Source: Sphingobacterium sp. (lineage in GTDB: Bacteria; Bacteroidota; Bacteroidia; Sphingobacteriales; Sphingobacteriaceae). Taken from it: a DNA stretch of 35,437 nucleotides. Both the position numbers and the translations under genes were made by a program. Position 1 is the stretch's first letter, and each line of letters begins with the position of its first letter. The DNA is taken from NCBI GenBank assembly GCA_031277685.1, contig JAITLV010000223.1, positions 1-35,437 of the forward strand, read 5' to 3'. The notes beneath the pieces are model-generated. The model had not been told where the DNA came from. It did not search any database and was given only the letters and a program-made list of their open reading frames with translations. Of the stretch, positions 24,012 through 33,797 are shown piece after piece.

Positions 24012-25559
24012 ATGAAAAAAATAACAATTATAGCACTCTTGGGAGGTTTCACGCTTCTTTTCGGCCTCTCCGGATGTAAGTTGAATACCGATCCGACAAC
24101 TTCTTTAAGTGCGGATGCTGTTTTCGATAAAGCAGAGGACTCGGAAAAGGTATTAAATGGCGCCTGGCGCTATTTAATGGAAAATTTTAGTACGTTTGCT
24201 AACCCAGGCTACGGATCTTTTCTACGTGCCGGTGACGCCATGGGAAATGACGTCGTTTTGAATACCCGTTACGGATTTGCAAATCATTATGCATTAAACG
24301 CCATATATTCCCGCGGTGGCACCAATGGATTGAGCTGGACATTATCCTACGCTGTAATCAATAACGCAAACAATGTGATCAAATATATTGATGGGACAAC
24401 AGGAGACGATGAGGTAAAAAAACGCATCAAGGGACAGGCTTATGGTTTACGTGGATTTATCTACTTGCATTTGGCTTCCCTGTATTCGTTTGCCATTGAT
24501 AAAGATCCAAATGCAGTATGTGTTCCAATTTATACGGAGCCTTCCAATGAAAAAACAGAGGGACTACCCGCCTCTAGTGTAAAAGAGGTTTATGAACAGG
24601 CTATTTCGGATCTTGAAGAAGCATTGAAATTGATCCCAGCCAATTATGCACGGAATCAGAAATATAAAATCGATCGACAGGTTACCTTGGGCTTACTTTC
24701 TCGTGCGACCTTGTATGCCCGCCAATGGGAAAAAGCTGCCGATTACTCGGCGCAGCTGCTCGCCCTCAACAATTACCTGATGACTGAAAAGGAATATAAG
24801 GCTGGATTCAATAGTGTGGAAAACAAAGAGTGGATCTGGGGGCATCCGCAAACGGCTGAACAGAGTGACGCGAGCTACCAGTTTCATTATCTTGATGTCA
24901 CCAGCAGCGTTAGTTACTATTATAGCTTTAATACTGATCCCTACTTCTTGGATTTATTTGATGATGGCGACTACCGTAAAAGCATGATCTATTGGGCTCC
25001 TGATCCCGGTAAGCCACCTGCAACAGAAACTTTTGCATGGTTGCGCTATCCGAAATTCATATTCCGTTCACCTTCGGATTTTACAGCAGATATTGTTTTG
25101 ATGCGGGTATCGGAAATAGTCTTGATCAACGCGGAAGCCAATGCGCGGCTCAATCGAAATGCGGAAGCAATTGCGAAGCTAAATGAACTAAAGTCTACCC
25201 GTTTGGCAAAAAGTATTTCGGGGTTGAGTGGTCAGTCTCTACTGGATGCCATTTGGATCGAGCGTAGAAAAGAACTGTTCGGTGAAGGATTTGCTTTAGT
25301 AGATATAATCCGTAATCAGCAGACGATCGTCCGCAAAGATTATCCACAGTCACCCAAAGTTAATTACAAGTATACGGATAGTAAGGGACAGGAACAGACT
25401 GTTGCACTGACACCACAGGGACATCGTATTTTTCAGTTTCCAGATAAGTCGGCCTTTGAAAAGAATAGCAAATATTTTTTGTTCCGCATTCCGGAAGTAG
25501 AAGAAACGACGAATACAAGTTTGTATAAAAACCATCCAAAACTAGCGATCTATAATTAA
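24012..25559 (+). CDS. SusD/RagB-family nutrient-binding lipoprotein
   Basis: A 515-residue lipoprotein partner of the upstream SusC. The lipobox is FGLSGC, with the acylated cysteine at residue 22. Typical SusD features: GQAYGLRGFIYLHLASLYSF in the N-terminal helical region, IVLMRVSEIVLINAEANARL near residue 365 and IWIERRKELFGEGFALVDII near 420, followed by a C-terminal FRIPEVEE segment instead of the more common FPIPxxE. Length is average. The gene ends 20 bases before a strong bidirectional terminator. Confidence 0.94.
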   Translation: MKKITIIALLGGFTLLFGLSGCKLNTDPTTSLSADAVFDKAEDSEKVLNGAWRYLMENFSTFANPGYGSFLRAGDAMGNDVVLNTRYGFANHYALNAIYSRGGTNGLSWTLSYAVINNANNVIKYIDGTTGDDEVKKRIKGQAYGLRGFIYLHLASLYSFAIDKDPNAVCVPIYTEPSNEKTEGLPASSVKEVYEQAISDLEEALKLIPANYARNQKYKIDRQVTLGLLSRATLYARQWEKAADYSAQLLALNNYLMTEKEYKAGFNSVENKEWIWGHPQTAEQSDASYQFHYLDVTSSVSYYYSFNTDPYFLDLFDDGDYRKSMIYWAPDPGKPPATETFAWLRYPKFIFRSPSDFTADIVLMRVSEIVLINAEANARLNRNAEAIAKLNELKSTRLAKSISGLSGQSLLDAIWIERRKELFGEGFALVDIIRNQQTIVRKDYPQSPKVNYKYTDSKGQEQTVALTPQGHRIFQFPDKSAFEKNSKYFLFRIPEVEETTNTSLYKNHPKLAIYN

Positions 25560-25579
25560 TAGGAAAAGCTCGTAATAGG

Positions 25580-25610
25580 AAAGCCCGCTTGAAAACTTCA
25601 AGCGGGCTTT
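25580..25610. terminator. Bidirectional terminator between SusD 3 and gldM
   Basis: A 14-bp perfect stem (25580-25593 with 25597-25610) with a three-base loop is flanked by A's on the left and T's on the right. It ends both the forward SusC/D transcript and the reverse gldL-gldM transcript. Confidence 0.9.
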
Positions 25611-25671
25611 TTGTTGTTGGCCTGCTCTATAAAAAGAACAGACCAGATGTATAAAGTAGGGGGTGATTTTG

Positions 25672-27207
25672 CTAATTCGCTGTTAACGCTACTGCATTAA
25701 GTTGTCTGGAAGTCCCATCAGGCCCCACAGCAACAATATTGTCAAAGATCACGCGTGTGCCCGGTACAATGCCATTTAAGGCTGATGACATGCTTGAACT
25801 TAATTGGCCGCCTGAGGTGGACAGTACAATCGCATCAGCACGGGGTTTGGCAATGATCATCGTAAACTTGGTTACCTTAAACGTGGCGTCAAAATCAAAA
25901 TTATCCAGTTTGGCAAATAACGCATTTTGTGCTTTCAAGGCTACTGTTGCCATAGATCCACCGGTCTTGCCAGCAAATTTGGCAATAGGATCAGGGATTC
26001 TCTTCACGCGGAATTCTGTTGAACTCAAGGTTTGTGTTTTGCCTGGAGCCACTTCCGCAGATACGGAGATATGGGCTGTGCCCGGTGAACTGACCCGTAC
26101 ATTATATTTACCACCACCTGCACCGGATATACTACCGCCGCTCATACTGACACGGACTTTATCTGTAGGAGTTCCAGGTGCAGAAACGGAAATTGGGTTA
26201 TTGACACCAATATACAGTACATTCATTTTATCGGGTGATACCACAGCCGAAGGGCGGGCGACCTGATAGGTCTGTTGTGGTGTACGGTATTCCTTAAAGG
26301 ATCCATCTGTTTGCTTTACTTTAATAACTCCGCTCCAGCTAAAAATACCCTCCCGATTGGTCGGTACGGAGTACACACCCTTACCGTCCACAATCTGTAG
26401 TGCTGATCCGTTGACCGAAATGGCTGGTTGGGATTTAGAATCGGATGCTGTTAAAAAGACTTCAGCTTTGTAGGGTTGACCTTGTACGAGGTAAGAGGTT
26501 GGTGCGACGGCTACTGCCGCAAATTTATCTAGATTGACAACGGCCTGATCCATTTTTCCCAGGATGATCTTAACGACATCTGACTCCGCATTTTGTGCAT
26601 CGGTCTGGATTTTCGTCAGGATAGTCATCGCTGCGGTCAATGGTGTGCCACTGCCAAAATTAATTTCTTCCCAGGACTTTTTGCCGTTTACTGATTTCTC
26701 TGGATTTTTAGCTTCCAATGAAAAAGAGACCATTTTCTGCTCTTCCGGAGTTAGCAATGCCAATAATTTGGCTCGGGTATCGTTGATTTTATCCTTGAGG
26801 AGAGTTCCTTTTTTCTCATTGATCATCAGATTGGGGGAGATGTCCTCATTTTCCCGTTTGACCAAATCGCCTTTTTCTTCATCGTAGCCACCACCCTGTT
26901 TGACAAATTCTTCTTTCAGCGAGACAATATATTTGTCCAGTTCGCCAATAATGGCCTGTGCCTTTTTCGCTTTATCGTAAATAGGCTTGGCTCGCGCCGG
27001 CTCTTCTTTTAATTTGGTGTTTTCAAATGCGGCGAACAGCTGCTGTACAGCTGTATTGACATTTGACTTGGATGTCTCGAGACTATTGTTGATATTTTTG
27101 AATGCGTCCAAGATGGAATCCGGTACATTGAGTGCCAGTAAAGCAAGCAAGACCAGATAGAGGATGCCGATCATCCGCTGCCTTGGCGTTTCTCTTCCTA
27201 ATGCCAT
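25672..27207 (-). CDS. gldM: GldM/PorM, periplasm-spanning part of the type IX secretion motor
   Basis: A 511-residue protein, the usual length. It starts MALGRETPRQRMIGILYLVL, with R9 just before the single N-terminal membrane helix (about 12-30); this arginine is conserved in GldM. The long periplasmic part has the expected blocks: a helical first domain (KNINNSLETSKSNVN..., KPIYDKAKKAQAIIGELDKY) and beta-rich domains (AAVAVAPTSYLVQGQPYKAE, KMNVLYIGVNNPISVSAPG, ending GTRVIFDNIVAVGPDG). With GldL it makes the proton-driven rotary motor that powers type IX secretion and gliding. It follows gldL by 30 bases. gldN, normally next in the operon, is not here: a terminator follows the stop. Confidence 0.95.
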   Translation of the reverse strand: MALGRETPRQRMIGILYLVLLALLALNVPDSILDAFKNINNSLETSKSNVNTAVQQLFAAFENTKLKEEPARAKPIYDKAKKAQAIIGELDKYIVSLKEEFVKQGGGYDEEKGDLVKRENEDISPNLMINEKKGTLLKDKINDTRAKLLALLTPEEQKMVSFSLEAKNPEKSVNGKKSWEEINFGSGTPLTAAMTILTKIQTDAQNAESDVVKIILGKMDQAVVNLDKFAAVAVAPTSYLVQGQPYKAEVFLTASDSKSQPAISVNGSALQIVDGKGVYSVPTNREGIFSWSGVIKVKQTDGSFKEYRTPQQTYQVARPSAVVSPDKMNVLYIGVNNPISVSAPGTPTDKVRVSMSGGSISGAGGGKYNVRVSSPGTAHISVSAEVAPGKTQTLSSTEFRVKRIPDPIAKFAGKTGGSMATVALKAQNALFAKLDNFDFDATFKVTKFTMIIAKPRADAIVLSTSGGQLSSSMSSALNGIVPGTRVIFDNIVAVGPDGTSRQLNAVALTAN

Positions 27208-27237
27208 TTTTTCTAGTTTAAGTGATACAAGAGTAAA

Positions 27238-28050
27238 TTATACACGTGGCTGGTTCATTGCGCTGAGCATATTACCGTAAATGGCATTTAACGCATTTAG
27301 ATTTTTAGCCAGTTTGCCCACTTCTTCTTTAAATGCTTTGGAGTCATCCAAGGATTCGTTAAAGTTTTGCATGGTATAGCTTAAGTTCTCATAAAACTTA
27401 TTCATGGACTGTAGGTGTGATGCGGAGTCGCGTAGTTCGCGCTCATACATTGAATTTAACTGGCCGAGATTGCTGGTCAGATTTTTTACCTGATCGTGGT
27501 AATTTGCCGTATCACCAGAAGTATTGGACATCGCCACCAGATTTTCCGAAGCTTTTTCAAAAGCCAGGCTTAAATTGTCAAATTTGGATGTTGCGGTCCG
27601 GAGTTTCTGGGTAAATTCATCGGTTGCCAACGAAACATCGGAGAGTTTGTTGATCGCCGATACCTTCTCATTGAAGTCACGCAGACCACGGCCCAGATTT
27701 TCGATACTGGCCGGCTCAATATTGGCGTCTGCAAATAGCTTATCCAATGCGGCTGTAGCCGATGGCCCTGCAGGCTGTGCGACAACGGCTTTGCCACGGG
27801 CGGGTAGTTCTCCATTAAAATTATCATCCAATTCAGGATAGACACGGCTCCAGTCTGGTTCTGCCGGTGGGGGATTGAAACCCATCAGAAAGAAAAGGAG
27901 TGCCTCAACACCAAGTCCGATACCGATCATATAATTGGCTGTGCTGCCGCCGATGTGGAGAATTTTGAACAATACCCCGATGATGACGATACTCGCGCCC
28001 CAGGATATGGCCACATTTAGCCATCTTGAATTGTCTTTTTTCTTGCTCAT
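27238..28050 (-). CDS. gldL: GldL/PorL, inner-membrane motor subunit of the type IX system
   Basis: A 270-residue protein. Two membrane helices lie at about residues 14-31 and 38-57. E49 in the second helix (IGIGLGVEALLFFLMGF) is the proton-handling glutamate of GldL, and K29 in the first loop region is the other conserved charge. The cytoplasmic part is long and helical, with repeats of the type FNEKVSAINKLSDVS, DNLSLAFEKASENLVAMSNT and ESLDDSKAFKEEVGKLAKNL, typical of the family. It is the first gene of a two-gene reverse operon with gldM. gldK, usually just upstream, is absent; 366 bases of non-coding DNA and a divergent channel gene lie there. Confidence 0.94.
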   Translation of the reverse strand: MSKKKDNSRWLNVAISWGASIVIIGVLFKILHIGGSTANYMIGIGLGVEALLFFLMGFNPPPAEPDWSRVYPELDDNFNGELPARGKAVVAQPAGPSATAALDKLFADANIEPASIENLGRGLRDFNEKVSAINKLSDVSLATDEFTQKLRTATSKFDNLSLAFEKASENLVAMSNTSGDTANYHDQVKNLTSNLGQLNSMYERELRDSASHLQSMNKFYENLSYTMQNFNESLDDSKAFKEEVGKLAKNLNALNAIYGNMLSAMNQPRV

Positions 28051-28416
28051 AGTTTTTATGTGTGTGTTTGGTTTAATTCTTTTTGGATAGTACTATTTTT
28101 TCGTTGAATCCATCTATAAGTATTCGCTTATGATTTATTTTAAATAGAGTGCGTGACCTCGACTGAATATTTCATTTGTATAAAACGGATTTGTCTATTT
28201 AATAGTATACTTTATCTCAGATACCCCGGTTTTTGTTAATAGTCCAGCTTGTTTCAAAAAATATACCAAAGATCCACGTTGAATTAAATTTTGTATCCTA
28301 ATGCAAGCCATTGGTGACTATAAATGCCGTTTTCTCAAATTAAAACAAACGTTACGATCCCCCAGCAGTTATACATATAGTAAATAGAGGTAGAACGAGA
28401 GAAAAAGTGTAACATT
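28051..28416. other. Divergent intergenic region, gldL / MscS
   Basis: About 365 AT-rich bases with promoters expected in both directions, but no exact TTG/TAnnTTTG pair found. No ORF, repeat or strong hairpin stands out. Confidence 0.5.
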
Positions 28417-29496
28417 ATGACTGAAACATTAATCCAATTTTCACAGACTTGGCCGGCATGGCTCTGGAATATGGCATTAATGCTGTTTTCATTCCTGATC
28501 GGAATCCTGATCAAATTGATTTGTGTTCCCCTCCTGCGTCGGCAGGCCATCGAACAGTCTTCTTATTCACTTTTCCGCTCATTTATTCAGCGATTTAATA
28601 GGCTATTGAGCATATTTATTCCCTTGCTGGTTTTTAATAGCTTACTTCCGCTTGCGCATTTTAATAAGGACACTTTACAGGTGGTGACCAAGATCAATGA
28701 GCTCTTATTGGTCAGTTTTTTTGCCCTGGCATTGATCCAGGCCATTAAGGTGTTCGAAGATTATCTTTATCATCGATTTGATGTGAATAAGGAGAACAAC
28801 CTACGTGAGCGGAAGATCCGAACACAGATTGTCTTTATCCGAAAGGTGGTCGTGACGATGATTATTGTTGTCGCGCTGGCAATCATCTTATTGAGCTTTG
28901 ACAGTATGCAAAAAATCGGTGCTGGCCTGTTGACGGGGGTCGGTGTTGGGGGAATAATCATTGGTTTTGCTGCACAGAAATCGTTGGCTAATCTGTTGGC
29001 CGGTTTCCAGATTGCATTTACCCAGCCCATACGGATGGACGATGTCCTTGTGGTTGAAGGTGAATGGGGCAAGGTAGAGGAAATTAACCTGACCTATGTC
29101 GTCGTCAATATCTGGGATAAGCGTCGTCTCGTGCTTCCGATTACCTATTTTATTGAAAAACCTTTCCAGAATTGGACCCGGACGACGGCCGAAATATTGG
29201 GGACGGTGTTTATTTACACCGATTTTACCATTCCAGTACAGCAACTGCGCGAAAAGTTGACCGTACTGCTCAATGGGCATCCGCTATGGGATGGTAAGGT
29301 GAATGTATTGCAGGTCACTGATTTGAGGGAACAGACAATGGAAATACGCTGCCTGATGAGCTGCCGTAATTCGGGACAGGCTTTTGACCTGCGCTGTTAC
29401 ATCCGTGAACAGATGATCGCTTATATCCGGGCCAATTTTCCGGAGGCGCTGTCCAAAACAAGGGTAGATTATACCGTGGCGATGGTGAATGCATAG
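28417..29496 (+). CDS. MscS-family mechanosensitive channel
   Basis: A 359-residue inner-membrane channel that opens on membrane tension to release solutes. Helices lie at about residues 15-37, 58-78, 92-112 and 142-162, and the pore helix reads GLLTGVGVGGIIIGFAAQKS (about 170-189), with the small/glycine pattern of the MscS pore, followed by ANLLAGFQIAFTQPIRMDDV and the beta domain VVEGEWGKVEEINLTYVVVN. The C-terminal alpha-beta domain follows (IFIYTDFT-like start to FPEALSKTRVDYTVAM). It has one or two more helices than E. coli MscS. It precedes the EEP-domain gene by 92 bases. Confidence 0.93.
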   Translation: MTETLIQFSQTWPAWLWNMALMLFSFLIGILIKLICVPLLRRQAIEQSSYSLFRSFIQRFNRLLSIFIPLLVFNSLLPLAHFNKDTLQVVTKINELLLVSFFALALIQAIKVFEDYLYHRFDVNKENNLRERKIRTQIVFIRKVVVTMIIVVALAIILLSFDSMQKIGAGLLTGVGVGGIIIGFAAQKSLANLLAGFQIAFTQPIRMDDVLVVEGEWGKVEEINLTYVVVNIWDKRRLVLPITYFIEKPFQNWTRTTAEILGTVFIYTDFTIPVQQLREKLTVLLNGHPLWDGKVNVLQVTDLREQTMEIRCLMSCRNSGQAFDLRCYIREQMIAYIRANFPEALSKTRVDYTVAMVNA

Positions 29497-29588
29497 CCAA
29501 GGTCGTCCTATCCTTTTGTAGGTCAATAAGGTGATGCAAAAATATCTCCTACAAGCAATATATTTGTGAAGTATTTTTTGAAATTTAT

Positions 29589-30659
29589 ATGCAGATTTTC
29601 TTTGTTGTTTTAGCTGGACTGTTGATTGTCCTCAGCCTGCTGCCTTTTATCCGGTCTCAGCACTGGATCTTTCGTGTGTCCGAATTTATTAAACTGCAGC
29701 TGCTGGTCTTTCAGGTTCCTGTGTTTGCCTGGGGATTTTATCTGCTTGCTGAATTCCCCTGGATATGGGGTATACAGATTGCTCAGGGATTGCTGATTGG
29801 CTATCATGTGTTTATCCTGGTGCGTTACACGAAATTTTGGCGCAAGGAAAAATACGATAAAGGAAAAGACGCTTCGGATAGCATTAAGATTATATCCTGC
29901 AATGTACTGCAGTTTAATAAGGAGCATGACCGCTTTATCGATTTGATCCGCAAAGAAAAGCCACAGATCTTTCTGACAATGGAAAGTGATGCAGCATGGG
30001 AATCGGCTTTACGAACATTGGAATCAGTTTATCCAAATGTGGTCAAGGTGACCCTAGATAATACTTATGGGATGCATTTTTATACAACGCTCAAGGTCAA
30101 TAAAAGTCAGGTACACTATTTTGTAGCTGACGATATCCCCAGTATAGAAGCTGAGTTGGAGACAGCAGACGGGCACCGTTTTATCTTTTTTGCGGTCCAT
30201 CCGCCGCCACCTAGTCCGACAGAGGAAGAAAATTCCAAAGAACGGGATGGTGACCTGCTCAGTGTGGCAAAGCGGGTCCGCGATTATAAAATGCCGGTCG
30301 TGGTTACGGGCGACTTTAATAATGTCGCCTGGGCTAGATCTTCTATCCTGTTTAAAAAAACCAGCAAGCTGATCGACGCCAGGATAGGACGTGGAATTTT
30401 ATCCACCTTCCACGCTAATTATTGGTTTTTTCGGGTGCCTTTGGACCTGCTATTCCATAGTCCCAATGTGTTTATCGACAAATTGTTTATCTATCCTGCA
30501 GTGGGGTCGGATCATTTCCCGATGGGTTGTACTTTTTTTATTGATCGTTATTCGGACGAACAAGCAGAAGATATCGAGCACCTTGAACAAGGTGAGATGA
30601 CCGAGGTGAACGAGCTGATCATCGAAGGCCGTCAGGAGGAAAGCGACAATCGCGAGTAG
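29589..30659 (+). CDS. Membrane-anchored endonuclease/exonuclease/phosphatase-family protein
   Basis: A 356-residue protein with three membrane helices in the first 85 residues and a cytosolic or periplasmic EEP domain from about residue 97. All the catalytic motifs are visible: N in ISCNVLQFN, E in LTMESD, H in FFAVHPPPPSP, D and N in VVVTGDFNNVAW, and the final S-D-H in AVGSDHFPMG. The EEP fold hydrolyses phosphodiesters in DNA, phospholipids or small molecules; the membrane anchor and the P-rich loop are typical of the Bacteroidota and proteobacterial YafD-like type of unknown substrate. The C-terminal 35 residues are acidic. It is probably in an operon with the channel gene. Confidence 0.9.
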   Translation: MQIFFVVLAGLLIVLSLLPFIRSQHWIFRVSEFIKLQLLVFQVPVFAWGFYLLAEFPWIWGIQIAQGLLIGYHVFILVRYTKFWRKEKYDKGKDASDSIKIISCNVLQFNKEHDRFIDLIRKEKPQIFLTMESDAAWESALRTLESVYPNVVKVTLDNTYGMHFYTTLKVNKSQVHYFVADDIPSIEAELETADGHRFIFFAVHPPPPSPTEEENSKERDGDLLSVAKRVRDYKMPVVVTGDFNNVAWARSSILFKKTSKLIDARIGRGILSTFHANYWFFRVPLDLLFHSPNVFIDKLFIYPAVGSDHFPMGCTFFIDRYSDEQAEDIEHLEQGEMTEVNELIIEGRQEESDNRE

Positions 30660-30684
30660 GTTCCTTAGTCAGGTCGTCGCTTCG

Positions 30685-31467
30685 TCAGTGTCCGATCTTT
30701 AGCTTATATTCCTTTACAGAAGCGACGGAGAAATAACCCAGCGCATTGTTTGAAATATTTGATTTTGGATTGCTGGGCGCGGCATTGCTGAGGTTGTTGT
30801 TTTGGTATTCATTCCAATAACGGTATGTTTTCTCGTCCACACAGTAGCGGCGTACCGTGACATTGTCGCCAGGGGAGAGGTCGGTCTCCAGATCGGAGAT
30901 ATAATGGGTTACTTTCAGCCCGTCATTAAACTGGTCCGATTGTGCGCTCGCAAAACGGAAGGCTCCTCCGTTGATTGATAAGCTGTATAGGTAATAATTG
31001 GGGATCTTGGCGGGATCTTTAAAGGTCAGTGCCACAAAAAAATATGTTTTTCCAGCAATATTTTTTTCCGACAGGTGAGTGGAATCGACGGCAACATAGG
31101 TTGGCATCTGTGTGCTCGAGCTGTATTGCTGCTTTTGTACATTGGCCAGCAGTGTATATTTCCGGCCTGCCGTAGGCTTAAAGTTCGGATGGGTATAATA
31201 ACCGTCTTTTTCATATTGAAAAGAATAACTTCTGTTTTCATTGTCTTTGACCAAGACTGTTGCATCTTTGATCCCCGACGTATTGACGGGATCATCAAAT
31301 CCGACGGATCGGGAAATACGTATGCGCTGAACGGAACTAGCATCGGACAATTGGGCGTCAATGACAATCCGGGCCGCAGCTTTGTTGAGATCGATATCCA
31401 TCTTTTCCTCACAGGACAACAAGAGTAGGGGGAGACCGAATAGGATAGAAAAATGTGTTGCTTTCAT
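30685..31467 (-). CDS. DUF4249 lipoprotein, partner of the TonB receptor
   Basis: A 260-residue lipoprotein. The lipobox is LLLSC (cysteine 19), followed by EEKMDIDLNKAAARIVIDAQ, the usual DUF4249 opening after the lipobox. Further family marks are RIRISRSVGFDDPVN, an Ig-like beta-strand region, and a C-terminal NNALGYFSVASVKEY. DUF4249 proteins sit with a TonB-dependent receptor and act as its surface partner, comparable in role to SusD, though the ligand is unknown. Its start lies five bases after the receptor's stop, so the two are one operon. Confidence 0.9.
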   Translation of the reverse strand: MKATHFSILFGLPLLLLSCEEKMDIDLNKAAARIVIDAQLSDASSVQRIRISRSVGFDDPVNTSGIKDATVLVKDNENRSYSFQYEKDGYYTHPNFKPTAGRKYTLLANVQKQQYSSSTQMPTYVAVDSTHLSEKNIAGKTYFFVALTFKDPAKIPNYYLYSLSINGGAFRFASAQSDQFNDGLKVTHYISDLETDLSPGDNVTVRRYCVDEKTYRYWNEYQNNNLSNAAPSNPKSNISNNALGYFSVASVKEYKLKIGH

Positions 31468-31472
31468 GGGGT

Positions 31473-33797
31473 TTAAAATTTAAAGTTCCAGGTGACCGAA
31501 GGGATAATACCAAATAAAACAATCTTATAGGCTTCGGTTAGATTCGGATTGGTCTTGTCCTCCCGGAAGTCGATGGTATACGCATTTTTGCGGTTATAGG
31601 CATTGTATACACCAATTGTCCAGCTGGAATGAAAGCGTTTTTTTGTTTTATGCGGATCATAAGTTGCTGATAGGTCCAAGCGATGATAATCAGGCATACG
31701 GTAACCGTTTCGTTCAGTATAGTAGAACATGGATTTGCCATTGATAAGGTATTTTCCGCTGGGGAAAGTAACTGCATTTCCGGTATTGAAAGCGAATGTG
31801 CTACTGACAGTCCAGTTGTCCGAAAGCGCGTAATTCGCAACAATGGCGAGGTCGTGGGTACGATCCTGCCGTGCATTGAACCAGTTACCATTATTGATCC
31901 CATTAAACTTTCGCCGGCTTTTGGAGAGCGTATAGCTTATCCAGCCCTTCAGTCGGCCACTGTTCTTGCGGAGATAACCTTCCAGTCCGTAAGCGCGGCC
32001 AACACCAAAGAGCAGCTCGCCTTCAAAATGGGCATTGGCTTGTAATGTTGCTCCATTGCGTACATCAATCTGATTGCCGAGTCGTTTATAATAGGCTTCG
32101 ACCGAGAAGTCATACCGTTTGTTTTCAAATGTACGAAAGTAACCAAAGGCCGCCTGATCGACACGCTGTGGTTTGATATTGAGGCTGCTCAGTACGTACT
32201 GATCGGTAGGAAGGCTTGCCGTCGTATTGGTCAACTGATGTAGATTCTGTACAATACGATTATACGACGCTTTTAGGCTGCTCCGTTCATCCAGCATCAG
32301 GCTGGCGGAGAAACGCGGTTCCAGATTGATATAATGTTTGGCAATCTGGCTATTGTCACGCTTTTCAGCAATGGGTTTGCCATTGGAGTCAAATTGATAG
32401 AACGTCCGCTTGCCCAAGACCATAAAATCATGCAGGTGGATACCATAGTATAAAGATAGGTTAGCCGTAGGCTTCCATTCATGGGAGATATAGCCGCCTA
32501 GATCGATACCGCGTTGGCTTTCGATCGCTGTCGGATTGACGGACTGATTTTTAGCAGAAGAGAGATTGGACGGACGAATAGATTGTGCCAATGCGCCTAC
32601 ACCCAGTCGGATGGTATGGTTTGTATTCACATAATAGGAAAAATCCTGCTTGGCATGAATATTCCGAATTTTTGAAGCAGCCTGAAAATCGAGTTGCTCA
32701 CTGGAAACACCGGCCTCGTAATTAAATCCACTGTAGATAAGAGACGTATTGCTGCTTATTTTTTCGTTAAATCGGTGGTTTAGCCGTACCGTTGCGGTCG
32801 TATTCCCCCAGGCAATATTAAATAGATCATTGTACTTTAATTTATCTTTCCCATGATAGCCCGATAGATAAAGGGTGCTTTTCTTGCCCAGATTAAAATT
32901 GAGTTTGGCATTCAGGTCATAGAAATACAGGCTATTGTCCGCCATATCCTTGTTTTTGGCCAGCTTTAAAAATGAATCGGCATAAGAACGGCGGGCACTG
33001 AACAGAAAGGAACTTTTATCTGCTGCAATTGGGCCTTCGAGCTTCACCCGCGAGGCGATGATGCCCAGACCGCCTTCACCTGCAAACTGTTTTTTGTTGC
33101 CATCGAGCATGGAAACATCCAGTACAGAAGATATCCGTCCACCAAACTGTGCCGGTATGCTACCCTTGTATAGCTGTACATCCTTGATCGCATCAGCATT
33201 AAAGGTAGAGAAGAATCCCATAAGATGGGAAGGATGATAGACAGTGGCCTGATCGAGCAGGATCAAATTTTGTCCAGCATCTCCACCGCGTACATAAAAA
33301 TTGGCTGACCCTTCGCCTGCGCTCTGCACACCAGGTAACAGCTGTATGGTCTTTAAGAGGTCTTTTTCACCAAATACGATCGGTACATCCTTCATATCTT
33401 TCATCGTAAGGTGGACGCTGCTCATCTGAGCCTTGTCGATGGATTCGCCCTGCTCTTTGGCGGATACAATGACCTCCGCTATTCGCCTGGACGAAGGTTG
33501 TAGATCAAAGTTCCTGACAAGGGCTTGACCTACGTCAATTGAAATGATCCGTGTTTCATAACCCATGTAACTCACCGTCAAACGGTGACTACCTTGAGGT
33601 AGTACGAGTTTATAATATCCCCATTGGTCGGATTGGATGCCTGTACTGTCGTTATCGGCAATTAGGATGGCTCCATAAAGTGCTTTCCCGGTTGTAGCAT
33701 CCCGAACGACACCGCTCAAGAGTGCTTCTTGCGCTGAAACAAAGAGTGGGAATAGGACACAGGAAACCGGTAAAAAATATTGAATAAAGGGGATCAT
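31473..33797 (-). CDS. TonB-dependent receptor with carboxypeptidase-like domain
   Basis: A 774-residue outer-membrane receptor. Signal peptide (1-22, ending VSAQ), carboxypeptidase-D-like domain (LLSGVVRDATTGKALYGAIL to about residue 105), plug with KDLLKTIQLLPGVQSAGEGS and ANFYVRGGDAGQNLILLDQA (about 152-188), PAQFGGRISSVLDVSM (about 215-230), then a barrel ending in IIPSVTWNFKF with terminal phenylalanine. It is shorter than the SusC proteins and lacks the SusC-type plug motif; this group pairs with DUF4249 lipoproteins. It is preceded by a 290-base divergent region and followed directly by the lipoprotein. Confidence 0.93.
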   Translation of the reverse strand: MIPFIQYFLPVSCVLFPLFVSAQEALLSGVVRDATTGKALYGAILIADNDSTGIQSDQWGYYKLVLPQGSHRLTVSYMGYETRIISIDVGQALVRNFDLQPSSRRIAEVIVSAKEQGESIDKAQMSSVHLTMKDMKDVPIVFGEKDLLKTIQLLPGVQSAGEGSANFYVRGGDAGQNLILLDQATVYHPSHLMGFFSTFNADAIKDVQLYKGSIPAQFGGRISSVLDVSMLDGNKKQFAGEGGLGIIASRVKLEGPIAADKSSFLFSARRSYADSFLKLAKNKDMADNSLYFYDLNAKLNFNLGKKSTLYLSGYHGKDKLKYNDLFNIAWGNTTATVRLNHRFNEKISSNTSLIYSGFNYEAGVSSEQLDFQAASKIRNIHAKQDFSYYVNTNHTIRLGVGALAQSIRPSNLSSAKNQSVNPTAIESQRGIDLGGYISHEWKPTANLSLYYGIHLHDFMVLGKRTFYQFDSNGKPIAEKRDNSQIAKHYINLEPRFSASLMLDERSSLKASYNRIVQNLHQLTNTTASLPTDQYVLSSLNIKPQRVDQAAFGYFRTFENKRYDFSVEAYYKRLGNQIDVRNGATLQANAHFEGELLFGVGRAYGLEGYLRKNSGRLKGWISYTLSKSRRKFNGINNGNWFNARQDRTHDLAIVANYALSDNWTVSSTFAFNTGNAVTFPSGKYLINGKSMFYYTERNGYRMPDYHRLDLSATYDPHKTKKRFHSSWTIGVYNAYNRKNAYTIDFREDKTNPNLTEAYKIVLFGIIPSVTWNFKF

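Noticed and set aside
2599..25559. Polysaccharide utilisation loci
   Set aside because: Three SusC/SusD pairs are present, but no glycoside hydrolase, lyase or sulfatase lies in the window, so calling them polysaccharide systems is not supported.
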